Assembly: GCA_019638355.1 (NCBI GenBank)
Contig: JAHBTY010000005.1
Location: 248,001 to 312,000 of the forward strand
Length of the DNA: 64,000 nucleotides
Source: Cyclobacteriaceae bacterium
GTDB taxonomy: Bacteria; Bacteroidota; Bacteroidia; Cytophagales; Cyclobacteriaceae
Reading direction: 5' to 3'
Shown here: positions 37,433-45,951 of the stretch, piece by piece
Position numbering within the stretch: position 1 is the first letter of the stretch
How the letters are laid out: each line of letters opens with the position of its first letter
Notes under the pieces: generated by a model
Database searches by the model: none
Seen by the model: the letters and a program-made list of their open reading frames with translations, nothing else
Told to the model about the DNA's origin: nothing
Program-made: the position numbers and the translations under genes

Positions 37433-38542
37433 ATGAAACGCACCTCGGTTATTCTTCTACTTGGTCTCGCTGCAACCTTTCAATTTTGTACCTCAGGTAA
37501 AAATGCTTTAAAGCAAGGCGACTATTATCAGGCTGTTTCGTTGGCTGTTAACCGGCTTCGGCAAAATCCCGATCATAAAAAATCGAAAGAAGTGCTTAAA
37601 ACAAGCTATCAGCTTGCTATCAATTACCTGGAACAAAATGCGCAGAATCAGATAACCTCTAATGCCAATTTTAAATGGAAAAATGCGGTTCAAAGTTACG
37701 AGCAGATCAACTCATTGTACGAACAAATCCGTACATCGCCCGGTGCTTTAAAAATTATTCCCAACCCGATTAATAAATACAAAGAGTTAACAGAAGTAAA
37801 GGGTAAAGCAGCGGAAGAATCGTACGAAGCTGGTATCCAATCTATGTTAAAAAATACACGCGAAGATGCCAAACGGGCTTACTTTTTGTTTGTAGATGCC
37901 AATGCGTTGTCGCCCGGGTATCGCGAGTCAATAGAAATGATGGAACAGGCAAAATTCAATGCTACTATTAAGGTAGTGGTAGAACCTACATTCAGCAATT
38001 ATCACAATTGGAATTTTGAACCCGTTATATTCGGAGTTAATCCAAGTCAGTTTGTTAAGTTTTATACCCCGCGCGAAGCTGAGGATGCAAAGCTTAACCG
38101 GATTGATCACTTTGTTAAGGTTTCTGTAAACGGATATAATGAAAGCAGGCCCTCAACCAGCAATCGTACCGATAACTTTACAGATAGCGTTAAGGTTAGC
38201 GAGAAAACAGTTAATGGCCAAAAAGTACCTGTATATGAAAAGGTAACAGCAAAAATGACTACCTACGAAAAGGTGATTACTGCCAGGGGTTCTATTGTAC
38301 TTTACATTCGCGATGCCAACAGCGGTGCCGACTTGCGTAATTCTGATATTGTGGCTGACCAGCGCTGGAGCGATAAATGGGCAACCTGCACGGGCGATTC
38401 GCGCGCCATACCAGAGGTAACCCGCAAATTATGTGGTACCAAAGAACCATTTATGAACCGAGATTTCCTGATTATACAAACAAAGCGCGACCTGGATAAC
38501 AGGTTAGCCAATGCACTCTCCGGTTTTTACGGTAGCTATTAG
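37433..38542 (+). CDS. Lipoprotein of unknown function
   Basis: The protein is 369 residues from the ATG at 37433; an in-frame TTG 12 bp upstream is less likely because the ATG gives a clean lipoprotein signal (lipobox FQFC). The N-terminal half is helical and TPR-like (LKQGDYYQAVSLAVNRLRQN, then repeated helices). The C-terminal half is beta-rich, with repeated DNFTDSVKVSEKTVNGQ-like strands. It is common in Bacteroidota, but I know no assigned function. It stands alone between the esterase and msrA, on the same strand. Confidence 0.78.
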   Translation: MKRTSVILLLGLAATFQFCTSGKNALKQGDYYQAVSLAVNRLRQNPDHKKSKEVLKTSYQLAINYLEQNAQNQITSNANFKWKNAVQSYEQINSLYEQIRTSPGALKIIPNPINKYKELTEVKGKAAEESYEAGIQSMLKNTREDAKRAYFLFVDANALSPGYRESIEMMEQAKFNATIKVVVEPTFSNYHNWNFEPVIFGVNPSQFVKFYTPREAEDAKLNRIDHFVKVSVNGYNESRPSTSNRTDNFTDSVKVSEKTVNGQKVPVYEKVTAKMTTYEKVITARGSIVLYIRDANSGADLRNSDIVADQRWSDKWATCTGDSRAIPEVTRKLCGTKEPFMNRDFLIIQTKRDLDNRLANALSGFYGSY

Positions 38543-38611
38543 TTTGGTCGGTTGCACGACTTTGAAATAGATTGTTAAAACTATTTTAAGGTAAATACGG
38601 TTATAAACAAC

Positions 38612-39229
38612 ATGAAAATTATTGCGTTACTCTTGAGCAGCATGCTTTCCTTAACGAGCATTCAGGCTCAAACAAATTCTCAGAATAAAATGAAAGAATT
38701 GGAAACAGCCACACTTGGCTCAGGGTGCTTTTGGTGTACCGAAGCATTTTTTTTGCGTGTAAAAGGAATTGAATCCGTTGTATCGGGTTATTCGGGGGGT
38801 AAAGTAAAAAATCCTACTTATCGTGAAGTAACTACAGGATTAACCGGTCATGCGGAGGTTGTTCAAATTAAATTCGATCCCACCGTAATAACCTATGCAG
38901 AAGTACTGGAAATTTTCTGGAACACGCATGACCCCACCACGCTCAACAAGCAGGGTGCTGATGAAGGTACTCAATACCGATCTGCGGTATTTTACCACAC
39001 CGAGGAACAAAAAAAAACAGCTGAAGCCTACAAAATGCAGTTAGACAAGTCGGGGGTTTACAAAAATCCGATCGTTACAGAAATTACTCCGTTTAAGGAG
39101 TTTTACATAGCTGAAGATTACCATCAAAATTACTATGCACTAAATCCAAACCAAGGCTATTGCCAGTACGTAATCCGTCCAAAGGTTGAGAAATTTAATA
39201 AGCAGTTTGCCAATAAGTTGAAAAAATAG
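38612..39229 (+). CDS. msrA: Peptide-methionine (S)-S-oxide reductase, exported
   Basis: The 205-residue protein has a signal peptide (about 1-20, ending SIQAQ) followed by the MsrA catalytic domain. The active-site motif GCFWC has nucleophile C39. YSGGKVKNPTY, GHAEVVQIKFDP and DPTTLNKQGADEGTQYRSA are diagnostic. It reduces methionine S-sulfoxide in envelope proteins using thioredoxin-type reductant. A strong intrinsic terminator follows the gene about 110 bp downstream. Confidence 0.95.
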   Translation: MKIIALLLSSMLSLTSIQAQTNSQNKMKELETATLGSGCFWCTEAFFLRVKGIESVVSGYSGGKVKNPTYREVTTGLTGHAEVVQIKFDPTVITYAEVLEIFWNTHDPTTLNKQGADEGTQYRSAVFYHTEEQKKTAEAYKMQLDKSGVYKNPIVTEITPFKEFYIAEDYHQNYYALNPNQGYCQYVIRPKVEKFNKQFANKLKK

Positions 39230-39336
39230 CTACTGAAATGTGTTAATTCTGTTTAACAAATGTAACATTCTACCCAACCTCTCGTTTTATAACCAAGAGC
39301 AGATAAAATCTTCTCATAGGTTTAGGTTTAGGTATC

Positions 39337-39370
39337 AAAGACCCCTTCAGACGGAAGGGGTCTTTGTGTT
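39337..39370 (+). terminator. Intrinsic terminator after msrA
   Basis: A perfect 12-bp stem AAAGACCCCTTC (39337-39348) and GAAGGGGTCTTT (39354-39365) with a 5-nt loop is followed by GTGTTTTT. It closes the msrA transcript before lhgO. The rest of the 199-bp spacer holds nothing else I can support. Confidence 0.9.
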
Positions 39371-39428
39371 TTTAGTCGCTTCTAAATTCTTTCTTCCTTT
39401 AAATACTTAGTTTCGCAAAAAAATTCTT

Positions 39429-40619
39429 GTGGACATTACAATAATCGGTGGCGGCATAGTTGGGCTTGCAACAGCTTTACAAATTCAGTCGGCCAACCCA
39501 AAACTTAAAATTGTTGTACTGGAAAAGGAGTCAACCCTTGCCAGGCATCAAACCGGAAACAACAGTGGCGTAATTCATAGCGGGCTGTACTATAAGCCCG
39601 GAAGCCTGAAGGCAATCAACTGTATCAGGGGCTACAATATGCTATTGGATTTTTGCAGATCGAATGAAATACCATTCGACCTGTGCGGAAAAATTGTAGT
39701 GGCCACCGAACAACAAGAATTACCACTGCTCGAAAATCTCTATACGCGTGGCCAACAAAACGGACTCACGAATCTTAAAAAACTTCAAGCCGAAGAATTA
39801 AAAGAATACGAGCCCCATGTGGCAGGCCTGTCCGGAATTTTTGTTCCACAAACGGGCATTGTAGATTACACCTTGGTTGCCAATAAGTATGGCGAAGTGT
39901 TTCAGAAAAACGGAGGCACCATCCATGTAAATGAAAAAGTGCTGGACATACAGCATACCAATACTAACAGTGTGGTAATTACACAAACCGCCAGCTACAC
40001 CAGTAAATTGGTTATCAATTGTGCCGGTTTATATTCCGATAAGATTGCTCGAATGACGGTGCCTAACTTGAATGTGAAAATTATTCCTTTCCGTGGGGAA
40101 TACTTCAAACTAAAAAAAGAGAAAGAGTATCTGGTCAAGAATCTCATCTACCCGGTACCCGATCCAAACTTTCCGTTTCTGGGTGTCCACTTTACACGCA
40201 TGGCGAAAGGTGGAGTTGAAGCCGGCCCAAATGCAGTTTTGGCCTTCAGTCGTGAGGGTTATAAAAAATCCAAAATCAACGTAAGTGAACTTGCTGAGAG
40301 TTTAGCATGGCCAGGCTTTCAAAAGGTAGCCGCTAAATACTGGCGCACCGGCATGGGCGAAATGTATCGGTCGTTTTCAAAGGCGGCATTCACCAAAGCA
40401 TTGCAGAAACTCTTACCCGAAATTCAGGAAAGTGATTTGGTAGAAGGTGGTGCCGGTGTGCGCGCACAAGCATGCGATCGCAATGGTGGATTGGTCGATG
40501 ATTTTTTAATTCTGGAAGATACTGGCGTAATCAATGTATGCAATGCGCCTTCGCCTGCGGCCACATCATCATTGGCCATTGGCGAAACTGTATCGAAGCT
40601 GGCTTTAAATCGGTTTTAA
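39429..40619 (+). CDS. lhgO: L-2-hydroxyglutarate oxidase
   Basis: The 396-residue FAD-dependent DAO-family enzyme starts at a GTG. The FAD fold is IIGGGIVGLATALQI; RHQTGNNSGVIHSGLYYKPGS, FRGEYFKLKK and the C-terminal VEGGAGVRAQACDRNG motif are characteristic of LhgO. It oxidises L-2-hydroxyglutarate to 2-oxoglutarate and passes electrons to the quinone pool, a metabolite-repair role. It is convergent with ridA, the two 3' ends overlapping by 4 bp. Confidence 0.92.
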   Translation: MDITIIGGGIVGLATALQIQSANPKLKIVVLEKESTLARHQTGNNSGVIHSGLYYKPGSLKAINCIRGYNMLLDFCRSNEIPFDLCGKIVVATEQQELPLLENLYTRGQQNGLTNLKKLQAEELKEYEPHVAGLSGIFVPQTGIVDYTLVANKYGEVFQKNGGTIHVNEKVLDIQHTNTNSVVITQTASYTSKLVINCAGLYSDKIARMTVPNLNVKIIPFRGEYFKLKKEKEYLVKNLIYPVPDPNFPFLGVHFTRMAKGGVEAGPNAVLAFSREGYKKSKINVSELAESLAWPGFQKVAAKYWRTGMGEMYRSFSKAAFTKALQKLLPEIQESDLVEGGAGVRAQACDRNGGLVDDFLILEDTGVINVCNAPSPAATSSLAIGETVSKLALNRF

Positions 40620-40999
40620 GAAATCTTAATAGCCGTTGCTTCAATCTCAACCAGGTACTCGGGAGCTATTAATGCACTTACTTCCACCATCGAAGTAACG
40701 GGCTTAATGTCTTTAAAAAATTCGCCATGCGCCTTACCTACTGCTTCCCAGTTTGTAATGTCGGTAACAAAAATGCGGGTGCGAACAACATCTTTTAAAT
40801 CGAAGCCAGCCTGTTTCAACACGCCTTCAATTTTTTCGATGATGTACTTTGTTTGTCCGTAAAAGTCGCCTTTGGCAATAACCTGGCTGCCATCAGATGC
40901 TACCGTTCCAGAAATCTCTACTGTATTTCCAATCTGTACAGCCCGGCAATAGCCTACAATGTCTTCCCATTTAGCGCCCGTAGAATAGTTGATTCGCAT
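40616..40999 (-). CDS. RidA/YjgF-family enamine/imine deaminase
   Basis: The 127-residue protein has the RidA (YER057c/UK114) fold: GYCRAVQIGNTVEISGTVAS near the start, VLKQAGFDLKDVVRTRIFVTD in the middle and PVTSMVEVSALIAPEYLVEIEATA at the end, with the conserved R of VRTRIFV. Family members hydrolyse reactive enamine/imine intermediates from PLP enzymes. The ATG is at 40999, and the moeB-like gene diverges 37 bp away. Confidence 0.9.
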   Translation of the reverse strand: MRINYSTGAKWEDIVGYCRAVQIGNTVEISGTVASDGSQVIAKGDFYGQTKYIIEKIEGVLKQAGFDLKDVVRTRIFVTDITNWEAVGKAHGEFFKDIKPVTSMVEVSALIAPEYLVEIEATAIKIS

Positions 41000-41036
41000 C
41001 GGTTTTCTTTTTGATTTATGGTAGTAAATTTAGCGA

Positions 41037-42155
41037 ATGGCATCACACGAACAATTTTCAGCAGCAGAAAGCAATCGCTATAGTCGTCATTTTGTATTGC
41101 CACAATTTGGCCCAGCAGCGCAGCAAAAGATAAAAGCTGCACGTGTAACTGTCGTAGGTGCCGGTGGCTTGGGCTGCCCGGTGTTGCAATACTTGGCTGC
41201 TGCCGGTGTAGGCCATTTACAAATTATTGATTTCGATACCATCAGCATGTCGAACCTGCAACGGCAAGTGTTGTTTCAAACTACTGATTTGAATAAACCA
41301 AAGGCCGAAGTAGCAGCCGAGCGATTAAGGGCACTTAACCCGTTGCTTAGCTTTGAACCAATTCAGCAACCGATAACGGCAATCAATGCTCTTTCCTTGT
41401 TAAAGTCAAGCAATGTAGTTGTGGATTGTACCGATAACTTCCCTACACGTTACTTATTAAATGATGCGTGTGTGTTATTGAATATTCCATACGTGTTTGG
41501 TTCTGTATTTCGCTACGAAGGACAAGTAGCTGTGTTTAATTATGAACAAGGAGCCAACTACCGCGACTTCTACCCTGCTCCACCAGCTGCGGGTTCAGTA
41601 CCCAACTGCGAAGCCGGTGGAGTGCTGGGTGTGTTAACCGGAATTATCGGCTGCCTGCAGGCGAATGAAGTATTAAAAATTATCACCGGCTTTGCCAAAC
41701 CCCTTGCCGGGGAAGTGCTTTTGGTAGATTCAGGCACATTGGAGTTCAATCGTTTGAAAGTACCACAGCGAAATTCGCGACAATACATTAAAAGTTTAAT
41801 AGATTATGATGAATTTTGTGGAATTAAAACGAAAGCCATGAAAGAAGTAACAGTACAGGAGTTAAAAGCATTGTTAGATAGCAAGGCAGATTTTCAATTA
41901 ATAGATGTACGCGAGCCGCACGAGTTCGACATCTGCAATTTGAATGGTGAGTTAATTCCGCAAGGCGACATTCCTGCCTCGGTAGATAAGATTGCAAAAG
42001 ACAAGCAAGTGGTTATCCATTGCCGCAGTGGTGCCCGTAGCGGTAACATGGTGCAATGGCTCGAAAAAAATCATGGCTTTACAAATCTTTACAACCTGAA
42101 AGGTGGAATATTAGCCTGGGCAAAGGAAATTGACACAAGTATGCCGACTTATTGA
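41037..42155 (+). CDS. MoeB/ThiF-type adenylyltransferase fused to rhodanese domain
   Basis: The 372-residue protein adenylates the C-terminal glycine of a MoaD- or ThiS-like sulfur carrier. Residues 1-240 are the E1-like domain, with ATP loop GAGGLGCPVLQYL (41-53), DFDTISMSNLQRQVLF and the conserved C191 in VPNCEAGG. Residues about 270-372 are a rhodanese with active-site C329 in HCRSGARS, which would supply sulfur. The usual first zinc cysteine pair (CxxC before the P-rich loop) is replaced by ANYRDFYP, so zinc is probably lost. No moaD or thiS lies nearby. Confidence 0.88.
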   Translation: MASHEQFSAAESNRYSRHFVLPQFGPAAQQKIKAARVTVVGAGGLGCPVLQYLAAAGVGHLQIIDFDTISMSNLQRQVLFQTTDLNKPKAEVAAERLRALNPLLSFEPIQQPITAINALSLLKSSNVVVDCTDNFPTRYLLNDACVLLNIPYVFGSVFRYEGQVAVFNYEQGANYRDFYPAPPAAGSVPNCEAGGVLGVLTGIIGCLQANEVLKIITGFAKPLAGEVLLVDSGTLEFNRLKVPQRNSRQYIKSLIDYDEFCGIKTKAMKEVTVQELKALLDSKADFQLIDVREPHEFDICNLNGELIPQGDIPASVDKIAKDKQVVIHCRSGARSGNMVQWLEKNHGFTNLYNLKGGILAWAKEIDTSMPTY

Positions 42156-42217
42156 TGCCACTACTAAAATGGTTACAATTAAGATGGTAAATCAAAACCC
42201 ACTAATCACTAGTGGCA
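42156..42217. repeat. Small inverted repeat after the moeB-like gene
   Basis: TGCCACTA (42156-42163) and TAGTGGCA (42210-42217) form an 8-bp inverted repeat starting at the moeB-like stop codon, with 46 bp between the arms. No U-tract follows. The rest of the 121-bp spacer to metZ shows nothing else. Confidence 0.35.
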
Positions 42218-42276
42218 AATCAAAAGATTTAAGATTAGGGACTTGTAATAATTGATTGGCGATTGGGTCTGTCGCA

Positions 42277-43455
42277 CTAATTCAACCTGCTTGCCACAAT
42301 CGCCTGCGCTATATCAGCTTGAATATCAGCATACGTTTCGAGGCCAACAGAAATACGAACAAGTCCGGGAGTAATACCTACAGCCAAACGCTCGGCTTCC
42401 GAAAGTTTGGAATGCGTAGTGGATGCCGGGTGTGTAGCGATACTTCGGGTATCGCCCAGGTTAGCTGAGTGCGAAAGCATTTTAAGTGAGTTCAGAAACT
42501 TACGGCCGCATTCCAACCCACCTTTAATTTCGAATGTAACCACACCGCCACCCAATCGCATTTGCTTTTTCGCAAGTGCGTGTTGTGGATGCGATTCGAG
42601 GAAAGGATATTTTACACGTTCTACATCCGGATGTTGCTCCAAAAACTTTGCGAGTTCATGCGCCTGTGCGCAATGGCGATCCATGCGTACAGCCAGCGTT
42701 TCTAAACTTTTTGAAAGTACCCATGCATTAAAAGGTGAAAGCGCGGGGCCGGTATGGCGCGCGAAAAAGCGCACTTCTTTAATCAATTCTTTTTTTCCAA
42801 GCACTGCTCCTGCTATTACCCTTCCCTGGCCATCAATAAACTTGGTAGCTGAATGTGTTACTAAATGCGCACCCCATTGTGCGGGGTTTTGCAAATACGG
42901 AGTAGCAAAACAATTATCAACGTTTAATATCAGATTATGCTTTTGCGCCAACTTACCCAACCACTCCAGATCAATGATATCAAGTGCCGGATTGGAGGGC
43001 GTCTCCACAAAAATCATTCTTGTGTTCGGTTGTATCTTACTTTCCCAAGAAGCCGGATCGGCTATATCAGCATAAGTAGAACTGATGTTGAATCGTGGAA
43101 ACAACGTATTTAAAATCTGGTGTGTGGAACCAAACACCGAACGCGAAGCCAAAACATGATCACCCGCTTTCAGCAACGCGGCCATACTGCTATACATAGC
43201 CGCCATACCCGATGCAGTAGCAATTCCATCTTCGGTGCCTTCCAGTAAACAAAGTTTTTCAATCAGCTCGTTATTATTGGGATTGGAGAAACGAGTATAG
43301 ATGTTACCTGAAATTTCATCAGCAAACAGTGCGCGTGCTTGCTCGGCATCTTCAAATACAAAACTGGAAGTAAGGTATAGTGGAACGGAATGTTCGCGAT
43401 TAGAAGTGCGCGACTGTGTGCGAATGGCGCTGGTTTCGAAGTTCTTTTTTTTCAT
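42277..43455 (-). CDS. metZ: O-succinylhomoserine sulfhydrylase (Cys/Met metabolism PLP enzyme)
   Basis: The 392-residue fold-type I PLP enzyme shows the Cys/Met-metabolism signature. Early segments are YTRFSNPNNNELIEKLCLLEG and ATASGMAAMYSSMAALL. The PLP lysine is K205 in HSATKFIDGQGR, and LGDTRSIATHPASTTHSKL lies near the end. The GQGR after the lysine motif resembles O-succinylhomoserine sulfhydrylase, which makes homocysteine from O-succinylhomoserine and sulfide; O-acetylhomoserine use or cystathionine gamma-synthase activity cannot be excluded. It overlaps the OsmC-gene stop by one base. Confidence 0.85.
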   Translation of the reverse strand: MKKKNFETSAIRTQSRTSNREHSVPLYLTSSFVFEDAEQARALFADEISGNIYTRFSNPNNNELIEKLCLLEGTEDGIATASGMAAMYSSMAALLKAGDHVLASRSVFGSTHQILNTLFPRFNISSTYADIADPASWESKIQPNTRMIFVETPSNPALDIIDLEWLGKLAQKHNLILNVDNCFATPYLQNPAQWGAHLVTHSATKFIDGQGRVIAGAVLGKKELIKEVRFFARHTGPALSPFNAWVLSKSLETLAVRMDRHCAQAHELAKFLEQHPDVERVKYPFLESHPQHALAKKQMRLGGGVVTFEIKGGLECGRKFLNSLKMLSHSANLGDTRSIATHPASTTHSKLSEAERLAVGITPGLVRISVGLETYADIQADIAQAIVASRLN

Positions 43456-43874
43456 CAGGCAATGATTTCAAAACTGTAGGTGACTTTGGCAGTCTTCTCT
43501 AAGGTTTTAGCTACCGAACAATATTTATCAACTGATAATGCTACGACCCTTTCTGCTTTGTCGCGATTAACAGCTCCAAACAATTTAAAATGAATGTGGG
43601 CTTCGGTATAAAGTGCAGGTACTACTCCAGCTTCGCGTTCACCGGTAACGGTAATCTTTACATCGTTAAGGGGTTCGCGCTGCTTGCGCAGAATGGCAAT
43701 CAGGTCAATAGCACTGCATCCGCCTAAAGCGGCCAGCAACAACTGCATCGGACGAAAGCCAGAATCATGACCACCATCGGATTCACCAGCATCCATAATT
43801 ATACTATTGCCTTTGTCGTTAACTGCTTCCATCCGGAAGTCAGCATCAACACGATTGATTTCAACTTTTATCAT
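43455..43874 (-). CDS. OsmC-family peroxidase-like protein
   Basis: The 139-residue protein has the OsmC/Ohr fold, with SGFRPMQLLLAALGGCSAIDLIAIL containing the conserved resolving cysteine, and DKYCSVAKTLEKTAKVTYSFEI at the C-terminus with the second cysteine. Family members reduce organic or fatty acid hydroperoxides. It overlaps the transporter gene upstream by 14 bp and metZ downstream by one base, so symporter-osmC-metZ look like one operon. Confidence 0.88.
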   Translation of the reverse strand: MIKVEINRVDADFRMEAVNDKGNSIIMDAGESDGGHDSGFRPMQLLLAALGGCSAIDLIAILRKQREPLNDVKITVTGEREAGVVPALYTEAHIHFKLFGAVNRDKAERVVALSVDKYCSVAKTLEKTAKVTYSFEIIA

Positions 43875-45255
43875 CTGAGCTTATTTTGTTTTTCCAAATC
43901 AAACTACCTACAACCATACTTACAAAACTTACCGCTACGGCCGGAACCAACTCCGGTACGGCTAACGCTACCTGCTTAGCAATTAACCAGGTAATTATTC
44001 CGGTAATCATCGCTAGCAATGCGCCCATAGCCGAAGCGCGCTTCCAATACAATCCCAAAACCATTGGTGCAAACAAAGATACCAGACTAAGTATAGACGA
44101 TTCGCCAACTAACTCGTAAATATTTGATCGCAAGCAGGCCATCACCGTAGCAATGGAAGCAAATCCTAAAACAGCAAACCGGGTAATGGCCAGAAAATGT
44201 TTATCGGTAAGGCGGTGCTTAGCTAATGGCTTTACCAGATTCTCTGAGAAAATTGCGGCCGGAGCTAGAATGGCCGAACTGGTTGTACTCATAATAGCGG
44301 AAAGCAAGGATCCAAAAAATAAAATCTGCACGGGCATGGTAGCATGTGCCAACACCATACTCGGCAATGCCAATTGCGTATCGCCTTGTGTAAACTCGGG
44401 GTAAAGATGACGCACGCACAAACTGATGAACAACGGTAACATGGCAACCGTTAAGTACAGCCCGGCAGCAATAAAGCTGGAGCGCACGGCAGTGTTTACC
44501 GAATTGGATGACATCGCACGTTGAAAAACATCTTGCGATGGAATAGAACCAAGCCCGAGCACCGACCAGGCAGCAAGCCAGGTTGTAATTTCCGTAGCTG
44601 ACGCTTCTGGAAAAAACCGAAATGTATCGGGTTGAACATTATTTAGTACAGTCGTTACTCCGCCAGCCTTTTCCGAAAGGATAATAGCCAACACCAATAA
44701 ACCACCGATGATGATAATGCTCTGCACAAAATCGGTAATGGAGATGGCCCACATGCCACCTATGTAGGTATAGAATGTTACCACCACGGCCGAGGCCACC
44801 ACTCCTTGCCAGATGGGCATGCCGGTAACCACATTCAGAATTAAACCCATTGCCACTAACTGCGCAGCAATGTAACCAACATACGAAGGCACAATGAAAA
44901 CTCCGGCTACCAGTTCGAGGCGTTTGCCATAACGCACTTTAAAGAAATCGCCCAGTGTGAGCAGATTCATGTTGTAAAGTTTGCGGGCAAAGAATAAGCC
45001 GAACAACACTAAACATAAAGCAGCACCAAACGGATCTTCGATTACATGGTAAAGTCCACCTTTCAGAAACTCCGAAGATGCACCGAAAACGGTTTCGGAG
45101 CCAAACCAGGTGGCGAATAATGCTGATGAACTAAGGAACAAAGGCAAACTTCTGCCGGCCAGCATAAAATCGCCTGAGGTGCGCACTTTGCGCGATGCCC
45201 AATACCCGATGAGGACGGTGAGTAGCAGGTAAACAAGAATGGAGGCAAGCAGCAA
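43861..45255 (-). CDS. Sodium:solute symporter (SSS family)
   Basis: The 464-residue protein has about 12-13 membrane helices. The start YWASRKVRTSGDFMLAGRSLPLFL, followed by ATWFGSETVFGASSEF, is the SSS/LeuT-fold N-terminal signature, and the helix 5 GGMWAISITDFVQSIIIIGG segment is also characteristic. It probably imports an organic solute with sodium; the substrate is not clear. No ATG fits; the first plausible start is TTG at 45255, just inside a transcript from the promoter at 45,285, so the leader is short. Confidence 0.85.
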   Translation of the reverse strand: MLLASILVYLLLTVLIGYWASRKVRTSGDFMLAGRSLPLFLSSSALFATWFGSETVFGASSEFLKGGLYHVIEDPFGAALCLVLFGLFFARKLYNMNLLTLGDFFKVRYGKRLELVAGVFIVPSYVGYIAAQLVAMGLILNVVTGMPIWQGVVASAVVVTFYTYIGGMWAISITDFVQSIIIIGGLLVLAIILSEKAGGVTTVLNNVQPDTFRFFPEASATEITTWLAAWSVLGLGSIPSQDVFQRAMSSNSVNTAVRSSFIAAGLYLTVAMLPLFISLCVRHLYPEFTQGDTQLALPSMVLAHATMPVQILFFGSLLSAIMSTTSSAILAPAAIFSENLVKPLAKHRLTDKHFLAITRFAVLGFASIATVMACLRSNIYELVGESSILSLVSLFAPMVLGLYWKRASAMGALLAMITGIITWLIAKQVALAVPELVPAVAVSFVSMVVGSLIWKNKISSDDKS

Positions 45256-45284
45256 CTGGAGGCGAAAGGTTTTTAAGTAAACCG

Positions 45285-45314
45285 CAAAGCTAAAAAAGTG
45301 AAGGGGTAAATCAA
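45285..45314 (-). promoter_or_regulatory. Bacteroidota-type promoter for the symporter-osmC-metZ operon
   Basis: On the minus strand TTG (45314-45312), a 19-bp spacer and TAGCTTTG (45292-45285) match the -33/-7 promoter exactly in the -7 element TAnnTTTG. The expected transcription start is roughly 20-25 bp upstream of the TTG start codon at 45255. Confidence 0.65.
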
Positions 45315-45348
45315 GTTAGAGCATTATTCCAATTCTCCCATAAGGGAA

Positions 45349-45654
45349 TTATTTTCCAAATCTCTTAATTAAGATTCTTGGGTTTCTGCTGGTATGAAAT
45401 ATTGCAACAACATTTACAGTTTCATTTTCAAGTATATACAAAATCAAATATGGAAATCGATTAACCAGAAAAGCTCGAATTCTTTTTTTGTATCGGATAC
45501 GATAAGTTTCCGGGTTTTTTAATATCGTCTCTCGAGCACTCTCCATACTCTCAAGAAATTCTTCGCCCAATCCAACTCTTTGCTGCTCATACCAATCATA
45601 CGCGTCTAGAAGATCGTCTTCGGCCTCTCTCGAAAGGAGGTATTTAAGTGGCAT
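45349..45654 (-). CDS. RelE/ParE-family toxin
   Basis: The protein is 101 residues from the ATG at 45654 (MPLKYLLSREAEDDLLDAY). A start 21 bp further up is in frame but would overlap the antitoxin more deeply. The helix pair DLLDAYDWYEQQRVGLGEEFLESM, followed by RYRIRY-like strands and the C-terminal VAIFHTSRNPRILIKR, is the ParE/RelE toxin pattern. Such toxins cleave mRNA at the ribosome or poison gyrase. It pairs with the upstream small ORF, overlapping it by 11 bp. Confidence 0.86.
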   Translation of the reverse strand: MPLKYLLSREAEDDLLDAYDWYEQQRVGLGEEFLESMESARETILKNPETYRIRYKKRIRAFLVNRFPYLILYILENETVNVVAIFHTSRNPRILIKRFGK

Positions 45655-45877
45655 TCTTGGAGCGTCTTCTAACACTCGTTTTTGTCTCCTCCCAAGATTT
45701 AAATTTCATCTCACCAAGCTCATATTTCTCTAATCGGTCATTTAATTCAAGAAGTTGCTCTGATGATAAATCCAAGCCGTTTTCATCTTTGATAGCCTTT
45801 ACTTTTTCAAGAACAGACTTGTCCTTTATTTCTGTAAGCCATTGTATTAAATCTATTTTCAGACTCTGAATATCCAT
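45644..45877 (-). CDS. Antitoxin component (addiction-module, acidic helical)
   Basis: The 77-residue, mostly helical protein is rich in glutamate and lysine (LTEIKDKSVLEKVKAIKDENG, then LSSEQLLELNDRLEKYELGE). It ends with a W-containing segment (FKSWEETKTSVRRRS) that resembles the toxin-binding tail of the CHP02574-type addiction module antitoxins that accompany RelE/ParE toxins. The order antitoxin then toxin, with overlapping ends, supports the assignment. Confidence 0.8.
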   Translation of the reverse strand: MDIQSLKIDLIQWLTEIKDKSVLEKVKAIKDENGLDLSSEQLLELNDRLEKYELGEMKFKSWEETKTSVRRRSKNAT

Positions 45878-45951
45878 AACATGTTATTCTTAATCAAATA
45901 TAATAATATTACTTCACCTTCGAAACTGAAGACGTACTACGATTCATCCTA

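Noticed and set aside
42156-42217. Terminator after the moeB-like gene
   Set aside because: The inverted repeat arms are 46 bp apart and no U-tract follows.
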